DNA of 64,000 nt from Neiella litorisoli (GCF_014773395.1 NZ_JACXAF010000015.1:1-64000), one strand, 5' to 3'; positions 47,635 through 55,568 are shown, numbered from the stretch's first letter. Made by a program: numbers and translations. The notes: generated by a model not told the origin, from the letters alone.

Positions 47635-48453
47635 TTGAGTACAAACGAAAGCGTTCAGTTTCACCTTCGGTTTGTAAAAGAGAAACACAAAGAATTAGTT
47701 TCATCTCTAGACGATTTGGTAATAGCTCTTGTTGGAGAAAATGTAGAAAACAAAAAATCTAAGGCTGAGATAGCGTTTCGAAAAACGAAAGACCTCCAAG
47801 CTTCCATAGCTAAAACTGATGCTCCTCCTTGGCTTGGCAGTCTTTCCACTGGCCTTAACTATTTCATTGGTCCTACTTGGAACCAAAATCACATGATAGA
47901 TCACCTGATTAAAAATATTGAATTGATCAGAAATCATGTGTGGAAGTTTGAGAACCCAAGTGAGTCGGCTTTTGACTTCGATTCAATTTATGAGCATTAC
48001 CGTGCTGAAAGTAGGCTTCCTGAGCTTTTTGATGAGATAGTTAGCATACTAGAAGAGATTGAAAAATCTGGAGTGGTTGACAGCCTCACGATGATGAAAG
48101 GATTGGGTAAAGTAATTGCTACTCTGAAAAAAAATAGAGACGGCTCCTACTTCTCAATCAATAGTGCCTGGGAGTTTTTGGTCTCTTTTTTGAAGAACTA
48201 TATGTGGGCTGAACTATCCAACATCCCAATGCTGGGGACAGCCATGGAAGCCCTCGAGAAAACTATAAAAGAGACCAGTGATGAAATGTTCAAAGTCCAC
48301 ACAAGTGTGGAAAAAGAGATGAGAACAGTTGTTGAAGGTGAGGTCAAAGGCTTGAGAGATAAATCATCTTTCAACTTTGTATCCTATGACAAGCAAGGCC
48401 TCTCTTTACTTGGCGAGCCTTCATCAGCACTGTCGGTTAACGAAAAAGTGTAG
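47635..48453 (+). CDS. Cassette-borne hypothetical protein
   Basis: 272 aa, start TTG with a perfect AGGAGG six bases upstream. Base composition is more AT-rich than the flanking core genes, as usual for cassettes. Predicted largely helical and soluble, with a possible coiled-coil near the C-terminus (EALEKTIKETSDEMFKVHTS). A short hydrophobic stretch around NIPMLGTAMEAL is not a clear TM. No known family recognised. Gene cassettes often carry defence or stress functions, but nothing in the sequence shows which. Its stop codon overlaps the first base of the attC site. Confidence 0.75.
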   Translation: MSTNESVQFHLRFVKEKHKELVSSLDDLVIALVGENVENKKSKAEIAFRKTKDLQASIAKTDAPPWLGSLSTGLNYFIGPTWNQNHMIDHLIKNIELIRNHVWKFENPSESAFDFDSIYEHYRAESRLPELFDEIVSILEEIEKSGVVDSLTMMKGLGKVIATLKKNRDGSYFSINSAWEFLVSFLKNYMWAELSNIPMLGTAMEALEKTIKETSDEMFKVHTSVEKEMRTVVEGEVKGLRDKSSFNFVSYDKQGLSLLGEPSSALSVNEKV

Positions 48454-48578
48454 CACTAACAAACGCATCAAGTCGCTCGCAAGCTCGCTGGGACATCAAA
48501 ACTACGCGGCGACTAGTTTTGGTGCTTCGCCCAAGTTTAACCAATCGCCGCTTAAGTTTTTCTGTCCCTTATGCGGGC
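48453..48578 (+). repeat. attC site, interrupted by an insertion sequence
   Basis: Starts GCACTAACAAACGCATCAAG; the other end is CTTATGCGGGC (48568-48578) followed, after the inserted element, by GTTAAGTGCC (49943-49952). Internal pairs that form the attC hairpin: ACGCAT with ATGCGGGC-GTT, GGGACA (48490-48495) with TGTCCC (48563-48568), and CATCAAAACTA (48494-48504) with TAGTTTTGGTG (48514-48524). This is a typical large (about 130-base) integron attC like those of marine Vibrio and Shewanella cassettes. Confidence 0.85.
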
Positions 48579-48604
48579 TACATGGACGGCTCCGGTTGTC
48601 AAAC

Positions 48605-48847
48605 AACAGCTATAATTGAATGGATAGATAGTTGGGACTGCCGCTCTACATTCGGCCTGTTTACTGGCTTTAAGCCATGGCCCTGATGATCTTCGCTAGG
48701 TGTGGGGCCTCATTCGTTAGAAGGCGTATTATCGCCACCCGCATAAACAGGCTTACCCACGAACTGGTTCGAACCGTCTATCATTCAACTGCTATTGCAG
48801 TGACCCGGTAGGGTTAACTCGTAAAACCTCGTTCATATGCCGCCGCG
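48605..48847 (-). ncRNA. Candidate seekRNA/bridge RNA of the IS1111 element
   Basis: The non-coding part after tnp. On the transcribed minus strand: TTATGCGGG (48746-48738), identical to the left target half; a GGCG-ATAATA-CGCC hairpin (48737-48724); then CTAACGAATGA (48720-48710), the complement of TCATTCGTTA seen at the right junction (element end TCATTC plus target GTTA). Guides copying one half and complementing the other, around a hairpin, is the layout reported for IS110-type guide RNAs. RNA ends are not determined. Confidence 0.55.
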
Positions 48848-49870
48848 CTAGGCGGTATATGTTTGATAATCAGCTTGTTTGTTTAACATTGCCCAGATGA
48901 TTCGGGCATTCTTCGCTGCTAACGCAACAATGGCTCGCTTATACCCTCGTCGCTCGTACACGCCTTTCACCCAGATACTTAATCTATCGGTCTTGTTGCC
49001 ACAATTAGCAATGACGGCTCGCGCACCATCAACCAATAACGTTCGAATGTAGGTATTGCCTTTTTTACTGATGCGACCCATTCGAACCTTGCCACCGGTG
49101 GTGTATTGCCTCGGCACTAAGCCCAACCAAGCGGCAAAATCTCTAGCTTTGTCGAATTGCTCACCTTTACCAATGGAGGCCAGAATGGCGGTCGCGGTTT
49201 GAGCGCCAACACCTGGCACTTTCATGATGCGCTGCGCTGACGGGCTGGCTTTGACGAGCATACCGAAGCAGTCATTTTGTTCGTTGATGCGTTGATTCAG
49301 CACTAACAAATGGTGGTAACAATCATGAATGAGGGCTCGGGCTATATCAGGAAGTTGGTTGTCGGCATCTTCCAATACATCAGGTAGCTTGCGCTCAAGC
49401 GTTTCTCGGCTCTTGGGAATAACTAATCCAAACTCGGTTAAGTAAGCCCGTATTTGATTGATAAGCGCAGTTCGTTCTTGCACCCAATGCTGACGAGCAC
49501 GATGAATCAACATCAATGCTTGCTGCTCGGGTGATTTGATGGTGACGAATCGCGTATGAGGTCGGGTCACCGCTTCGCAAATGGCTCTGGCATCGTTGGC
49601 GTCATTCTTCGAGCCGGTGCAATAAGGGGCCACGTATTTAACCGGAATAATCTTCGGGTCGTGCCCAAGCTTAAGCAATTCGCGAGCCCAATAATGAGCG
49701 CCGCTGCATGCTTCCATACCGACGAGTGTGGGCGGCATGTTGGCAAATAATTCGAGTAAGTGAGAGCGCTTAACGGTTTTCTTAATCAAGCACTTGCCGG
49801 TTAAATCAATGACGTGGATACTGAACACATTCTTGGCCAAATCGAGGCCAGCAATTTGTTGAATGGACAT
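48848..49870 (-). CDS. IS110/IS1111-family transposase
   Basis: 340 aa, full length. N-terminal DEDD RuvC-like domain (AGLDLAKNVFSIHVID, VGMEACSGAHYWAREL, KNDANDARAICEA) and C-terminal Transposase_20 domain (VPGVGAQTATAILASIG, DFAAWLGLVPRQYTTGGKVRMGRISKKGN, with the catalytic serine region near LLVDGARA). Directs RNA-guided insertion without target duplication in this family. The frame is intact, so it may be active. Confidence 0.95.
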   Translation of the reverse strand: MSIQQIAGLDLAKNVFSIHVIDLTGKCLIKKTVKRSHLLELFANMPPTLVGMEACSGAHYWARELLKLGHDPKIIPVKYVAPYCTGSKNDANDARAICEAVTRPHTRFVTIKSPEQQALMLIHRARQHWVQERTALINQIRAYLTEFGLVIPKSRETLERKLPDVLEDADNQLPDIARALIHDCYHHLLVLNQRINEQNDCFGMLVKASPSAQRIMKVPGVGAQTATAILASIGKGEQFDKARDFAAWLGLVPRQYTTGGKVRMGRISKKGNTYIRTLLVDGARAVIANCGNKTDRLSIWVKGVYERRGYKRAIVALAAKNARIIWAMLNKQADYQTYTA

Positions 49871-49962
49871 GGATGCCTCCGCTCTGCAATGCCACTTCTC
49901 AAGTGTGGCACTTCTCCGGCCTAGGAGCCGTCCATATCATTCGTTAAGTGCCAAGGAAAAGC

Positions 49963-50367
49963 ATGAGACAAGTACTCTTATTCTTATCACTAGTAATGTG
50001 GGTATGCTCCGTAAGCGGTGCAACACTAACTCTCGATGAAATAGTTGGTCAGTGGGTGCCTTCTGGAGAAGCACCTCGTTCAGCCACCAACTATGTTTTA
50101 ACGGTAGCTGCAAACTATTCTGCAACATACACATCCGAGGATGGAAACTTAGTTTTAAAGTGTTCCTTTAAACCAAGTTCATCTCAGAAAAGCATTTTCA
50201 TTTTTCATTGTTCTAATAACGGAAATCACTTGATCACTCTATCTTTGGGGGGCTGGTCGAAGGAAAATAGTAAGTTGATTTTTGGCTACGAGTATTGGCT
50301 TAAGCCCCCAAATACAGGAGATATTTATGGTGGCTTGCCAGTTAGCCTCCGATATAAAAGCACATAG
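49963..50367 (+). CDS. Cassette-borne secreted hypothetical protein
   Basis: 134 aa from the ATG at 49963, with AAGG seven bases upstream; a GTG at 49948 is an alternative. Signal peptide MRQVLLFLSLVMWVCSVSGA. The mature part has an all-beta look (VGQWVPSGEAPRSATNYVLT, ATYTSEDGNLVLKC) and two cysteines. It begins 19 bases after the cassette junction. No family recognised. Insertion of the element separates it from the upstream cassette. Confidence 0.7.
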   Translation: MRQVLLFLSLVMWVCSVSGATLTLDEIVGQWVPSGEAPRSATNYVLTVAANYSATYTSEDGNLVLKCSFKPSSSQKSIFIFHCSNNGNHLITLSLGGWSKENSKLIFGYEYWLKPPNTGDIYGGLPVSLRYKST

Positions 50368-50427
50368 CAAACTGTTCGACATGGCACGCCAAAACTCCGG
50401 AAAGCGTCAACTGTTCAGGAAGCAACA

Positions 50428-50853
50428 ATGATCATCGAAGTCACATCATCTCCCTCAAAAGAAAATCTAAAAACGATTAGCGAGGGAATTCAAACCTATA
50501 ACCAAGACTATATCCCCGACGAGGTTGTCTTTGAGGAAGACACAAAATTCGCTGTTTTTGCTAAAGATGACAACGGGATAGTTCAAGGTGGTATTCGAGC
50601 TACCGCATTCTGGAACTATTGTATTATTGAATTGCTTTGGCTATCGCCAGAATCTCGCGGTTCAGGGATTGGTTCTAAACTAATGGCAGCTGCCGAGAAC
50701 TATGCTTGCGAAAAAGGCTTCAAATACATACGCACTGAAACGTTGAGTTTCCAAGCCCGCCCGTTTTATGAAAAACTCGGCTACAAAGTGTATGGTGAGC
50801 TGCCAGACTGTCCCAAAGGCCATACAACCTACTGCCTCGTAAAAGAGTTATAA
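50428..50853 (+). CDS. GNAT acetyltransferase, cassette-type
   Basis: 141 aa. Acetyl-CoA loop ESRGSGIGSKLMAAAENYA (about 79-97), C-terminal ARPFYEKLGYKVYGELPDCPKGH, the type often annotated as histone acetyltransferase HPA2-like and very common in gene cassettes. AGGAAGCAAC precedes the ATG. After its stop comes TAACAAGCCGCTCGA, which resembles the start of an attC, but the rest cannot be recognised. Substrate unknown. Confidence 0.88.
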   Translation: MIIEVTSSPSKENLKTISEGIQTYNQDYIPDEVVFEEDTKFAVFAKDDNGIVQGGIRATAFWNYCIIELLWLSPESRGSGIGSKLMAAAENYACEKGFKYIRTETLSFQARPFYEKLGYKVYGELPDCPKGHTTYCLVKEL

Positions 50854-50987
50854 CAAGCCGCTCGATTTTGAGTTCGATGGTTCACTCCCAAACCAGACAG
50901 ATCACTCACTAAAGCCTGTTGCAGCTTGATGCACTGGTTGTATATCCAGTACACTCGTTACATTGACTGTTCCACCGAGATAAAGGC

Positions 50988-53072
50988 TTGTCTGCTCATA
51001 CACTTGCCAAGCTGCCACTGACCGATTTAAAAGGTGTCGGCAAAAGCCTTGCGGCGAAACTTGCCAAAATTAGCTTGGTATCGGTTCAAGATCTGCTCTA
51101 TCACCTGCCTTTGCGATACGAGGATCGTACCCGCGTTTTTGCTATTGACGATCTATTACCCAATCAAACCGGCACCATCATCGGTGAAATTCTCTCATGT
51201 GACATAAAATTCGGCCGCCGCCGCATGCTGGTGGTTCGCGTCAGTGATGGCACCGGTAGCTTAACCCTGCGCTTTTTTAGCTTTAGCGTCAGCCAGAAAA
51301 ACGGCTTTATCATCGGCAAGCAAATCCGTTGTTTTGGCGAGGTCAAACGCGGTCCGAATGGGCCAGAAATGGTTCACCCCGAATATAAAATTAGCGATAA
51401 CCTTGACGAGCCGCCGCAGGTTGAAGAAACCCTAACACCGGTTTACCCAACCACCGAAGGCGTGCGCCAAGCGAGTTTGCGCAGCTTAACCGAGCAAGCG
51501 TTGCAAATGCTCAGGCGCCACCCGCTGCCCGAGTTAATGCCCGATGGCTTGTACCACAGCCAAATCCAGCTAAACGATGCTATCGCTCTATTACACCGTC
51601 CAGGCGCAGATGTATCTGCCACTATGCTGGCCGAAGGCGAACACCCAGCGCAGCAGCGCCTGATCATTGAAGAATTGCTTGCCCATAATCTCAGCATGCA
51701 GCAACTCAGGCTGCAACAGCAGCAAGTAGCGGCGCCAGCACTAGCCGCCCAAACACAGCTGCAAAAACAGTTACTGAGCACCTTGCCGTTTGCGCCAACC
51801 AATGCCCAGCAACGCGTGGTTCAGGAGATCCAAGCCGATTTAGCGAAACCTCACGCCATGATGCGGCTAGTACAAGGTGATGTTGGTTCGGGTAAAACAC
51901 TGGTTGCGGTACTCGCAGCGCTATCGGTGATCGGCCACGGTTATCAGGTGGCATTAATGGCGCCAACTGAATTACTCGCCGAACAGCATGCAGCCAATTT
52001 TAATAACTGGCTCGAACCGCTCGGCATTTCTGTGGTGTGGCTGGCGGGCAAAACAAAGGGCAAACAGCGACAACAAGCACTGGACGCCATCGCCAATGGC
52101 AGTGGCCAAATGATTGTTGGCACTCATGCGCTGTTTCAGGATCAGGTCAGTTTCGCCAAACTAGCACTGGTAATCATCGACGAGCAGCATCGGTTTGGCG
52201 TTCATCAGCGATTAACACTGCGAGAAAAAGGCGCGACCGAAGGATTTACGCCGCATCAACTGATCATGACCGCAACGCCGATCCCAAGAACGCTGGCGAT
52301 GACCGCCTATGCCGACTTAGACACATCAGTAATTGATGAGCTGCCACCAGGCCGAACACCGGTGACAACGGTTGCGCTACCCGATACCCGCCGAGAGCAA
52401 GTGTTGGAGCGAGTTCGCTCCGCTTGTATTAACGACAATCGGCAGGTTTATTGGGTTTGCACCCTGATTGAAGAGTCAGAAGTGCTTGAAGCGCAGGCCG
52501 CCGAAGATACCCAAGCGGCGCTCACCGAACATTTACCTGAATTACGCATTGGCTTGGTCCATGGCCGAATGAAAGCAGCGGAAAAGCAGCAGGTGATGGC
52601 GAGTTTTAAGGCCGGAGAGTTGGATTTATTGGTGGCAACAACCGTGATAGAAGTCGGTGTCGATGTGCCCAATGCCAGCTTGATGGTGATTGAAAACCCA
52701 GAGCGCTTGGGCTTAGCCCAATTGCATCAGTTGCGTGGCCGCGTAGGGCGAGGCTCCGTCGCCAGCCATTGTGTATTACTTTATAAAGCGCCACTGTCAA
52801 AAACGGCAACCAAGCGCCTCGGCGTATTGCGCGATTCTAATGATGGCTTTGTGATTGCACAGCGTGACCTTGAGATCCGCGGTCCCGGTGAAATTCTGGG
52901 TACCAAACAAACCGGTCTAGCCGATTTAAAAATTGCCGATTTAGTCCGTGATCAACACTTGTTGCCACTCATTCACCAGCTTGCCAACCAACTTCATCAA
53001 CAACACCCTCAGCTTATTCAGCCGCTCATTGACCGCTGGATGGCTGGGCGCAGTCAATTTGGCTCGGCATAA
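50988..53072 (+). CDS. recG: ATP-dependent DNA helicase RecG
   Basis: Branch-migration helicase for stalled forks and recombination, 694 aa (693 in E. coli). Start TTG at 50988 (GAGA seven bases upstream) aligns with E. coli RecG; no ATG is near. Wedge/OB domain (about 50-150), Walker A GDVGSGKT, DEQHRFGVHQR, MTATPIPRTLAMTAYADLD and QLRGRVGRG. Complete. The rare start and the cassette-rich upstream region may mean its promoter was replaced. Confidence 0.97.
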   Translation: MSAHTLAKLPLTDLKGVGKSLAAKLAKISLVSVQDLLYHLPLRYEDRTRVFAIDDLLPNQTGTIIGEILSCDIKFGRRRMLVVRVSDGTGSLTLRFFSFSVSQKNGFIIGKQIRCFGEVKRGPNGPEMVHPEYKISDNLDEPPQVEETLTPVYPTTEGVRQASLRSLTEQALQMLRRHPLPELMPDGLYHSQIQLNDAIALLHRPGADVSATMLAEGEHPAQQRLIIEELLAHNLSMQQLRLQQQQVAAPALAAQTQLQKQLLSTLPFAPTNAQQRVVQEIQADLAKPHAMMRLVQGDVGSGKTLVAVLAALSVIGHGYQVALMAPTELLAEQHAANFNNWLEPLGISVVWLAGKTKGKQRQQALDAIANGSGQMIVGTHALFQDQVSFAKLALVIIDEQHRFGVHQRLTLREKGATEGFTPHQLIMTATPIPRTLAMTAYADLDTSVIDELPPGRTPVTTVALPDTRREQVLERVRSACINDNRQVYWVCTLIEESEVLEAQAAEDTQAALTEHLPELRIGLVHGRMKAAEKQQVMASFKAGELDLLVATTVIEVGVDVPNASLMVIENPERLGLAQLHQLRGRVGRGSVASHCVLLYKAPLSKTATKRLGVLRDSNDGFVIAQRDLEIRGPGEILGTKQTGLADLKIADLVRDQHLLPLIHQLANQLHQQHPQLIQPLIDRWMAGRSQFGSA

Positions 53073-53101
53073 ATCGCGCCTGACAAACTTTTTGCGGACA
53101 T

Positions 53102-53131
53102 AAAAAAAGCCTCGATTTTATCGAGGCTTTT
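53102..53131. terminator. Bidirectional terminator, recG and small gene A
   Basis: GCCTCGA / TCGAGGC stem with seven A before and four T after; 29 bases after recG and 30 after the minus-strand small gene A. Confidence 0.85.
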
Positions 53132-53160
53132 ACTTTGGTGAGGTCTTGCAATGATGACAA

Positions 53161-53250
53161 TTAGGCATCGTTGCGAAGAGCTTGACTGCGACGACGGCTA
53201 CGGCCAGTGCGACCTACGCTGTAGCTACCTTTTACGCCGAAGATATTCAT
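53161..53250 (-). CDS. 29-aa Arg-rich peptide A (tandem pair)
   Basis: Begins MNIFGVKGSYSV and ends GRSRRRSQALRNDA; residues 13-15 are G-R-T. Strong AGGAG seven bases before the ATG, own terminator. It matches small gene B in 27 of 29 residues, but 12 codons differ silently and only two change an amino acid (G13S, T15S), both conservative. That is the mark of selection on protein. Very basic, no TM or signal. Family not recognised. Possible roles: nucleic-acid or ribosome binding, or a peptide signal; none is shown. Confidence 0.8.
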   Translation of the reverse strand: MNIFGVKGSYSVGRTGRSRRRSQALRNDA

Positions 53251-53567
53251 ATTGTCTCTCCTTTGGTTTGTTTTAAGTGACGACTTAAATATACACCAAA
53301 TTCTAAAAATGAACAGATTTTTTTGAACTTAATCACACTTTTTTTATTTGGTTTGAAAATTAATAAAAACGAGATCTTCATCACTTGTGAAAAAGAAGCC
53401 GAAATACCATTAATTTATTCATTAAAACAATTAGTTAGATGTATTTAAACTCGACGTTCTGGTTCTGCTGAGATTTTTATTCGGGTTAGGTTGGTCAGAT
53501 TTCAGGCAATAAAAAGCCCCGATTCAATCGAGGCTGTTAACGTTGTTTTTGAGTTTGCGCTGGCAGA
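53251..53567 (-). promoter_or_regulatory. Promoter region of small gene A and end of gene B unit
   Basis: Minus-strand promoter candidates for gene A: -10 TATATT (53293-53288), -35 TGTTCA (53315-53310), and the dyad TGTGA-N6-TCAAA (53337-53322). The same dyad TGTGA-N6-TCAAA occurs at almost the same distance upstream of gene B. The rest of the gap is AT-rich without another gene; the gene B terminator is listed separately. Confidence 0.5.
53509..53535 (-). terminator. Terminator of small gene B
   Basis: AGCCCCGAT / ATCGAGGCT stem (one mismatch) followed on the minus strand by TTTTTATT, 33 bases after gene B. It is similar in sequence to the gene A terminator, so the duplicated unit probably included it. 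Confidence 0.8.
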
Positions 53568-53657
53568 TTAAGCATCGTTGCGAAGTGCTTGGCTGCGACG
53601 ACGGCTACGACCAGAACGACTGACACTATAGCTACCTTTAACACCAAATATATTCAT
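53568..53657 (-). CDS. 29-aa Arg-rich peptide B (tandem pair)
   Basis: Paralog of gene A, same length: MNIFGVKGSYSV, then S-R-S at 13-15, then GRSRRRSQALRNDA. AGGAG nine bases before the ATG; separate promoter and terminator. Both copies keep start, ribosome site, stop and amino acids, while third bases have drifted, so both are maintained. See gene A for interpretation. Confidence 0.8.
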   Translation of the reverse strand: MNIFGVKGSYSVSRSGRSRRRSQALRNDA

Positions 53658-53695
53658 CTCTTTTCTCTCCTGTTCTTTAGCTTTCGAATGTAAGT

Positions 53696-53743
53696 ATATT
53701 ACACAAAACCGAGAGATCAAGAATTTATTTGAGATTGATCACA
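53696..53743 (-). promoter_or_regulatory. Promoter region of small gene B
   Basis: Minus strand: dyad TGTGATCAATCTCAAA (53743-53728), -35-like TTCTTG (53723-53718), -10 TAATAT (53701-53696). The dyad has the same TGTGA-N6-TCAAA form as in gene A and resembles a CRP half-consensus site. Confidence 0.5.
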
Positions 53744-53784
53744 TTTATTTCAGCTCTATTCTGTAATTAAATTACACAATAAGA

Positions 53785-54513
53785 CTATTTTGCACTCTCT
53801 TGTCTTTCGGCGTAGGAAGGCGGCGGAAAGATCAATCGGTAGTTTTTATAATGTTGAACTGTGTTTTGGGCGAAGACATTAAGGCCGTTCACTTGCCCGC
53901 CGAAGCGCATTTTGACCTGCTCTGGAAGAATAAATCCTTGCTCTCGGGCGAACGATAACTCCAGATTGAAGTAAGGAAAGGTAACACCCGCTTTGCTTTC
54001 TAGCGGCGCGGTCGACTTGATTATTACCCTATAAATGTGCTGGTGCCTAACGTCAAACCACAGCTCGCCTTCTAAATGGTGCTGCGAATCGACGGTAAAA
54101 CTCTTAAGGGTGGGTTTAAACCGGTAGTGAGCAGTACTTTCCGTTTGCTGCAACAACTGAAGCGTTGCTGGTTGAATCAATCGGGTTAGCCGATTTTCAA
54201 CCAAGCTGCGTCGCTCAGATTGGGCAGGTTCAAAACTCTGCAAAAACTGCCATTGCTCATCGATAGATGGTTTGACTCCATCCACAGAGACAAGACTCCA
54301 GCCGTTGTCGTGATGTTGGCGCGGCTCATAGCGAACCACTCGAATCTGTTCGTCAGACGCCAGTTCACGGTCGAACGCCCAGCGATGTAGCTCCGCCTCG
54401 TCAATCATTAACATACTGTGTTCAATTGCCGCTTGGTTTGCCAAAGCGTTCGCTGAATTCAGCACGAAAGTTAGAATTAACCCAACAACTAGCCAATAAG
54501 TCCTTGTCTGCAC
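53785..54513 (-). CDS. Periplasmic hypothetical protein
   Basis: 242 aa. Signal peptide (YWLVVGLILTFVLNSANALA). The mature part is beta-rich with HYRFKPTLKSF, LEGELWFDVRHQHIYRVIIKS and MRFGGQVNGLNVFAQNTVQHYKNYR, which resembles outer-membrane lipoprotein-carrier-like folds (LolA/LolB-like), though no signature is clear. Monocistronic; its neighbour upstream is co-directional with a 53-base gap. Function unknown. Confidence 0.75.
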   Translation of the reverse strand: MQTRTYWLVVGLILTFVLNSANALANQAAIEHSMLMIDEAELHRWAFDRELASDEQIRVVRYEPRQHHDNGWSLVSVDGVKPSIDEQWQFLQSFEPAQSERRSLVENRLTRLIQPATLQLLQQTESTAHYRFKPTLKSFTVDSQHHLEGELWFDVRHQHIYRVIIKSTAPLESKAGVTFPYFNLELSFAREQGFILPEQVKMRFGGQVNGLNVFAQNTVQHYKNYRLIFPPPSYAERQESAK

Positions 54514-54566
54514 AGACTTTACTCATTCAAACATTGATAGCAATTGAGTTTAGTTGGCTCTTGCCG

Positions 54567-55520
54567 CTAATCAAATGGCAATGAGCCTTGCGGTGTGGAA
54601 AGTGATTCTGCGTGGGGATTATCTTGTTCTGGGTACAAGATGAATTTGCCGGTGAACTCGGCTGCCAGCTGGCTGCCACAATAAAGCGAAACGGGTACGG
54701 TCAGGACGACCTTTTTATCGCGGATCAACGGCCAAATGCTGCCACCGATTTGCTTGCGATTTGATTCCGCCGCAGCGTCACCATCAACAGAATTCAGGTA
54801 GCGAATGTCGCCGTGGACTAACATGATGCGAGCGGCAATATTGCGCTCTTTGAGCATCAGATAGAGCAAGCCCCAGCCAGTCAAACTACCCAGAGCATAC
54901 ATACTACCTGCAAACATGCCGCCATGGAGATTGGCGTTGGGAGACGATGGCGCGGTAACACGCAGTTTATCGCCGGTATAGTCTTCGACTGAAATCCCCA
55001 TTTGGCCGGTCAACGGAATTTGCTCGCGCCAAATAGTGGCTAGTTCATCGCACCATTCGCCGTATTTGGAGTTCGTTGATTTCGGCGTGATGTCTTTTTG
55101 CATCTGTTGATGCTTGATTTTGCCGAAGTGGGTTGGCCCTTCACCAACAGCATGATAGCCATTGCGCTGGTAAAACGGCACCGCACCGAGACGAGCATTC
55201 ATCATCACGCGCTTGATTGAGTTAGCCCGCGCCAGCTCTTCAAGCGTCGCAATCATGCTAGAGCCAATGCCTTTACCACGGTGCTGTTCGCACACCGCCA
55301 TGTAACGGATTTGTCCTTCATCGGCACTGATTTGATACAGTCTTCCAACAGCTACCGGATTGCCTTTGCGATCCAGTATCATGCGGTGCTGACTGTACTG
55401 ATCATATTCGTCTTTTTCCGAGCCTTTGGGTAAATTAAACGGCGCGCGAAGCTGCTCCCATCGGAACTGGTAGTATTTTTCGAAATCTGTTTCCGAGACC
55501 GGCTCGATGACCTTGTACAT
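54567..55520 (-). CDS. GNAT-thioesterase fusion, YiiD-like
   Basis: Bifunctional protein, 317 aa from the ATG at 55520 (MYKVIEPVSETDFEKYY; GGAG ten bases upstream). N-terminal GNAT domain (about 1-140: CEQHRGKGIGSSMIATLEELA), C-terminal YiiD/hotdog domain (about 165-305: NANLHGGMFAGSMYALGSLTGWGLLYLMLKE). Homologs in proteobacteria include enzymes reported to act in fatty-acid initiation as malonyl-ACP decarboxylases; I infer rather than prove that role here. dtd and yihY lie close by, as in E. coli yihY-dtd-yiiD. Confidence 0.88.
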   Translation of the reverse strand: MYKVIEPVSETDFEKYYQFRWEQLRAPFNLPKGSEKDEYDQYSQHRMILDRKGNPVAVGRLYQISADEGQIRYMAVCEQHRGKGIGSSMIATLEELARANSIKRVMMNARLGAVPFYQRNGYHAVGEGPTHFGKIKHQQMQKDITPKSTNSKYGEWCDELATIWREQIPLTGQMGISVEDYTGDKLRVTAPSSPNANLHGGMFAGSMYALGSLTGWGLLYLMLKERNIAARIMLVHGDIRYLNSVDGDAAAESNRKQIGGSIWPLIRDKKVVLTVPVSLYCGSQLAAEFTGKFILYPEQDNPHAESLSTPQGSLPFD

Positions 55521-55568
55521 GCAGCAAATACTCCGGTTCACTAAACCGTTTAACGTTAGGAAAATTCA

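Larger units (their letters stand above)
48579..49942 (-). mobile_element. IS110-family element, IS1111/attC type
   Basis: Element of 1364 bases with perfect 12-base subterminal inverted repeats ATGGACGGCTCC (48582-48593) and GGAGCCGTCCAT (49924-49935). Using the IS1111 rule (repeat 7 bases from the tnp-upstream end, 3 from the other), the ends fall at 49942 and 48579. Removing exactly these bases rejoins CTTATGCGGGC and GTTAAGTGCC, a canonical attC end, with no target duplication. Members of the IS1111-attC group are known to insert at this point of attC sites. Confidence 0.88.

Noticed and set aside
50368-50427. attC site between the 134-aa ORF and the GNAT gene
   Set aside because: Only weak AAC and GTT ends without the paired internal arms; not enough to call an attC.
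50851-50925. attC site after the GNAT gene (TAACAAGCCGCTCGA...)
   Set aside because: The start resembles an attC but no matching right end or hairpin arms follow. It may be a decayed site.
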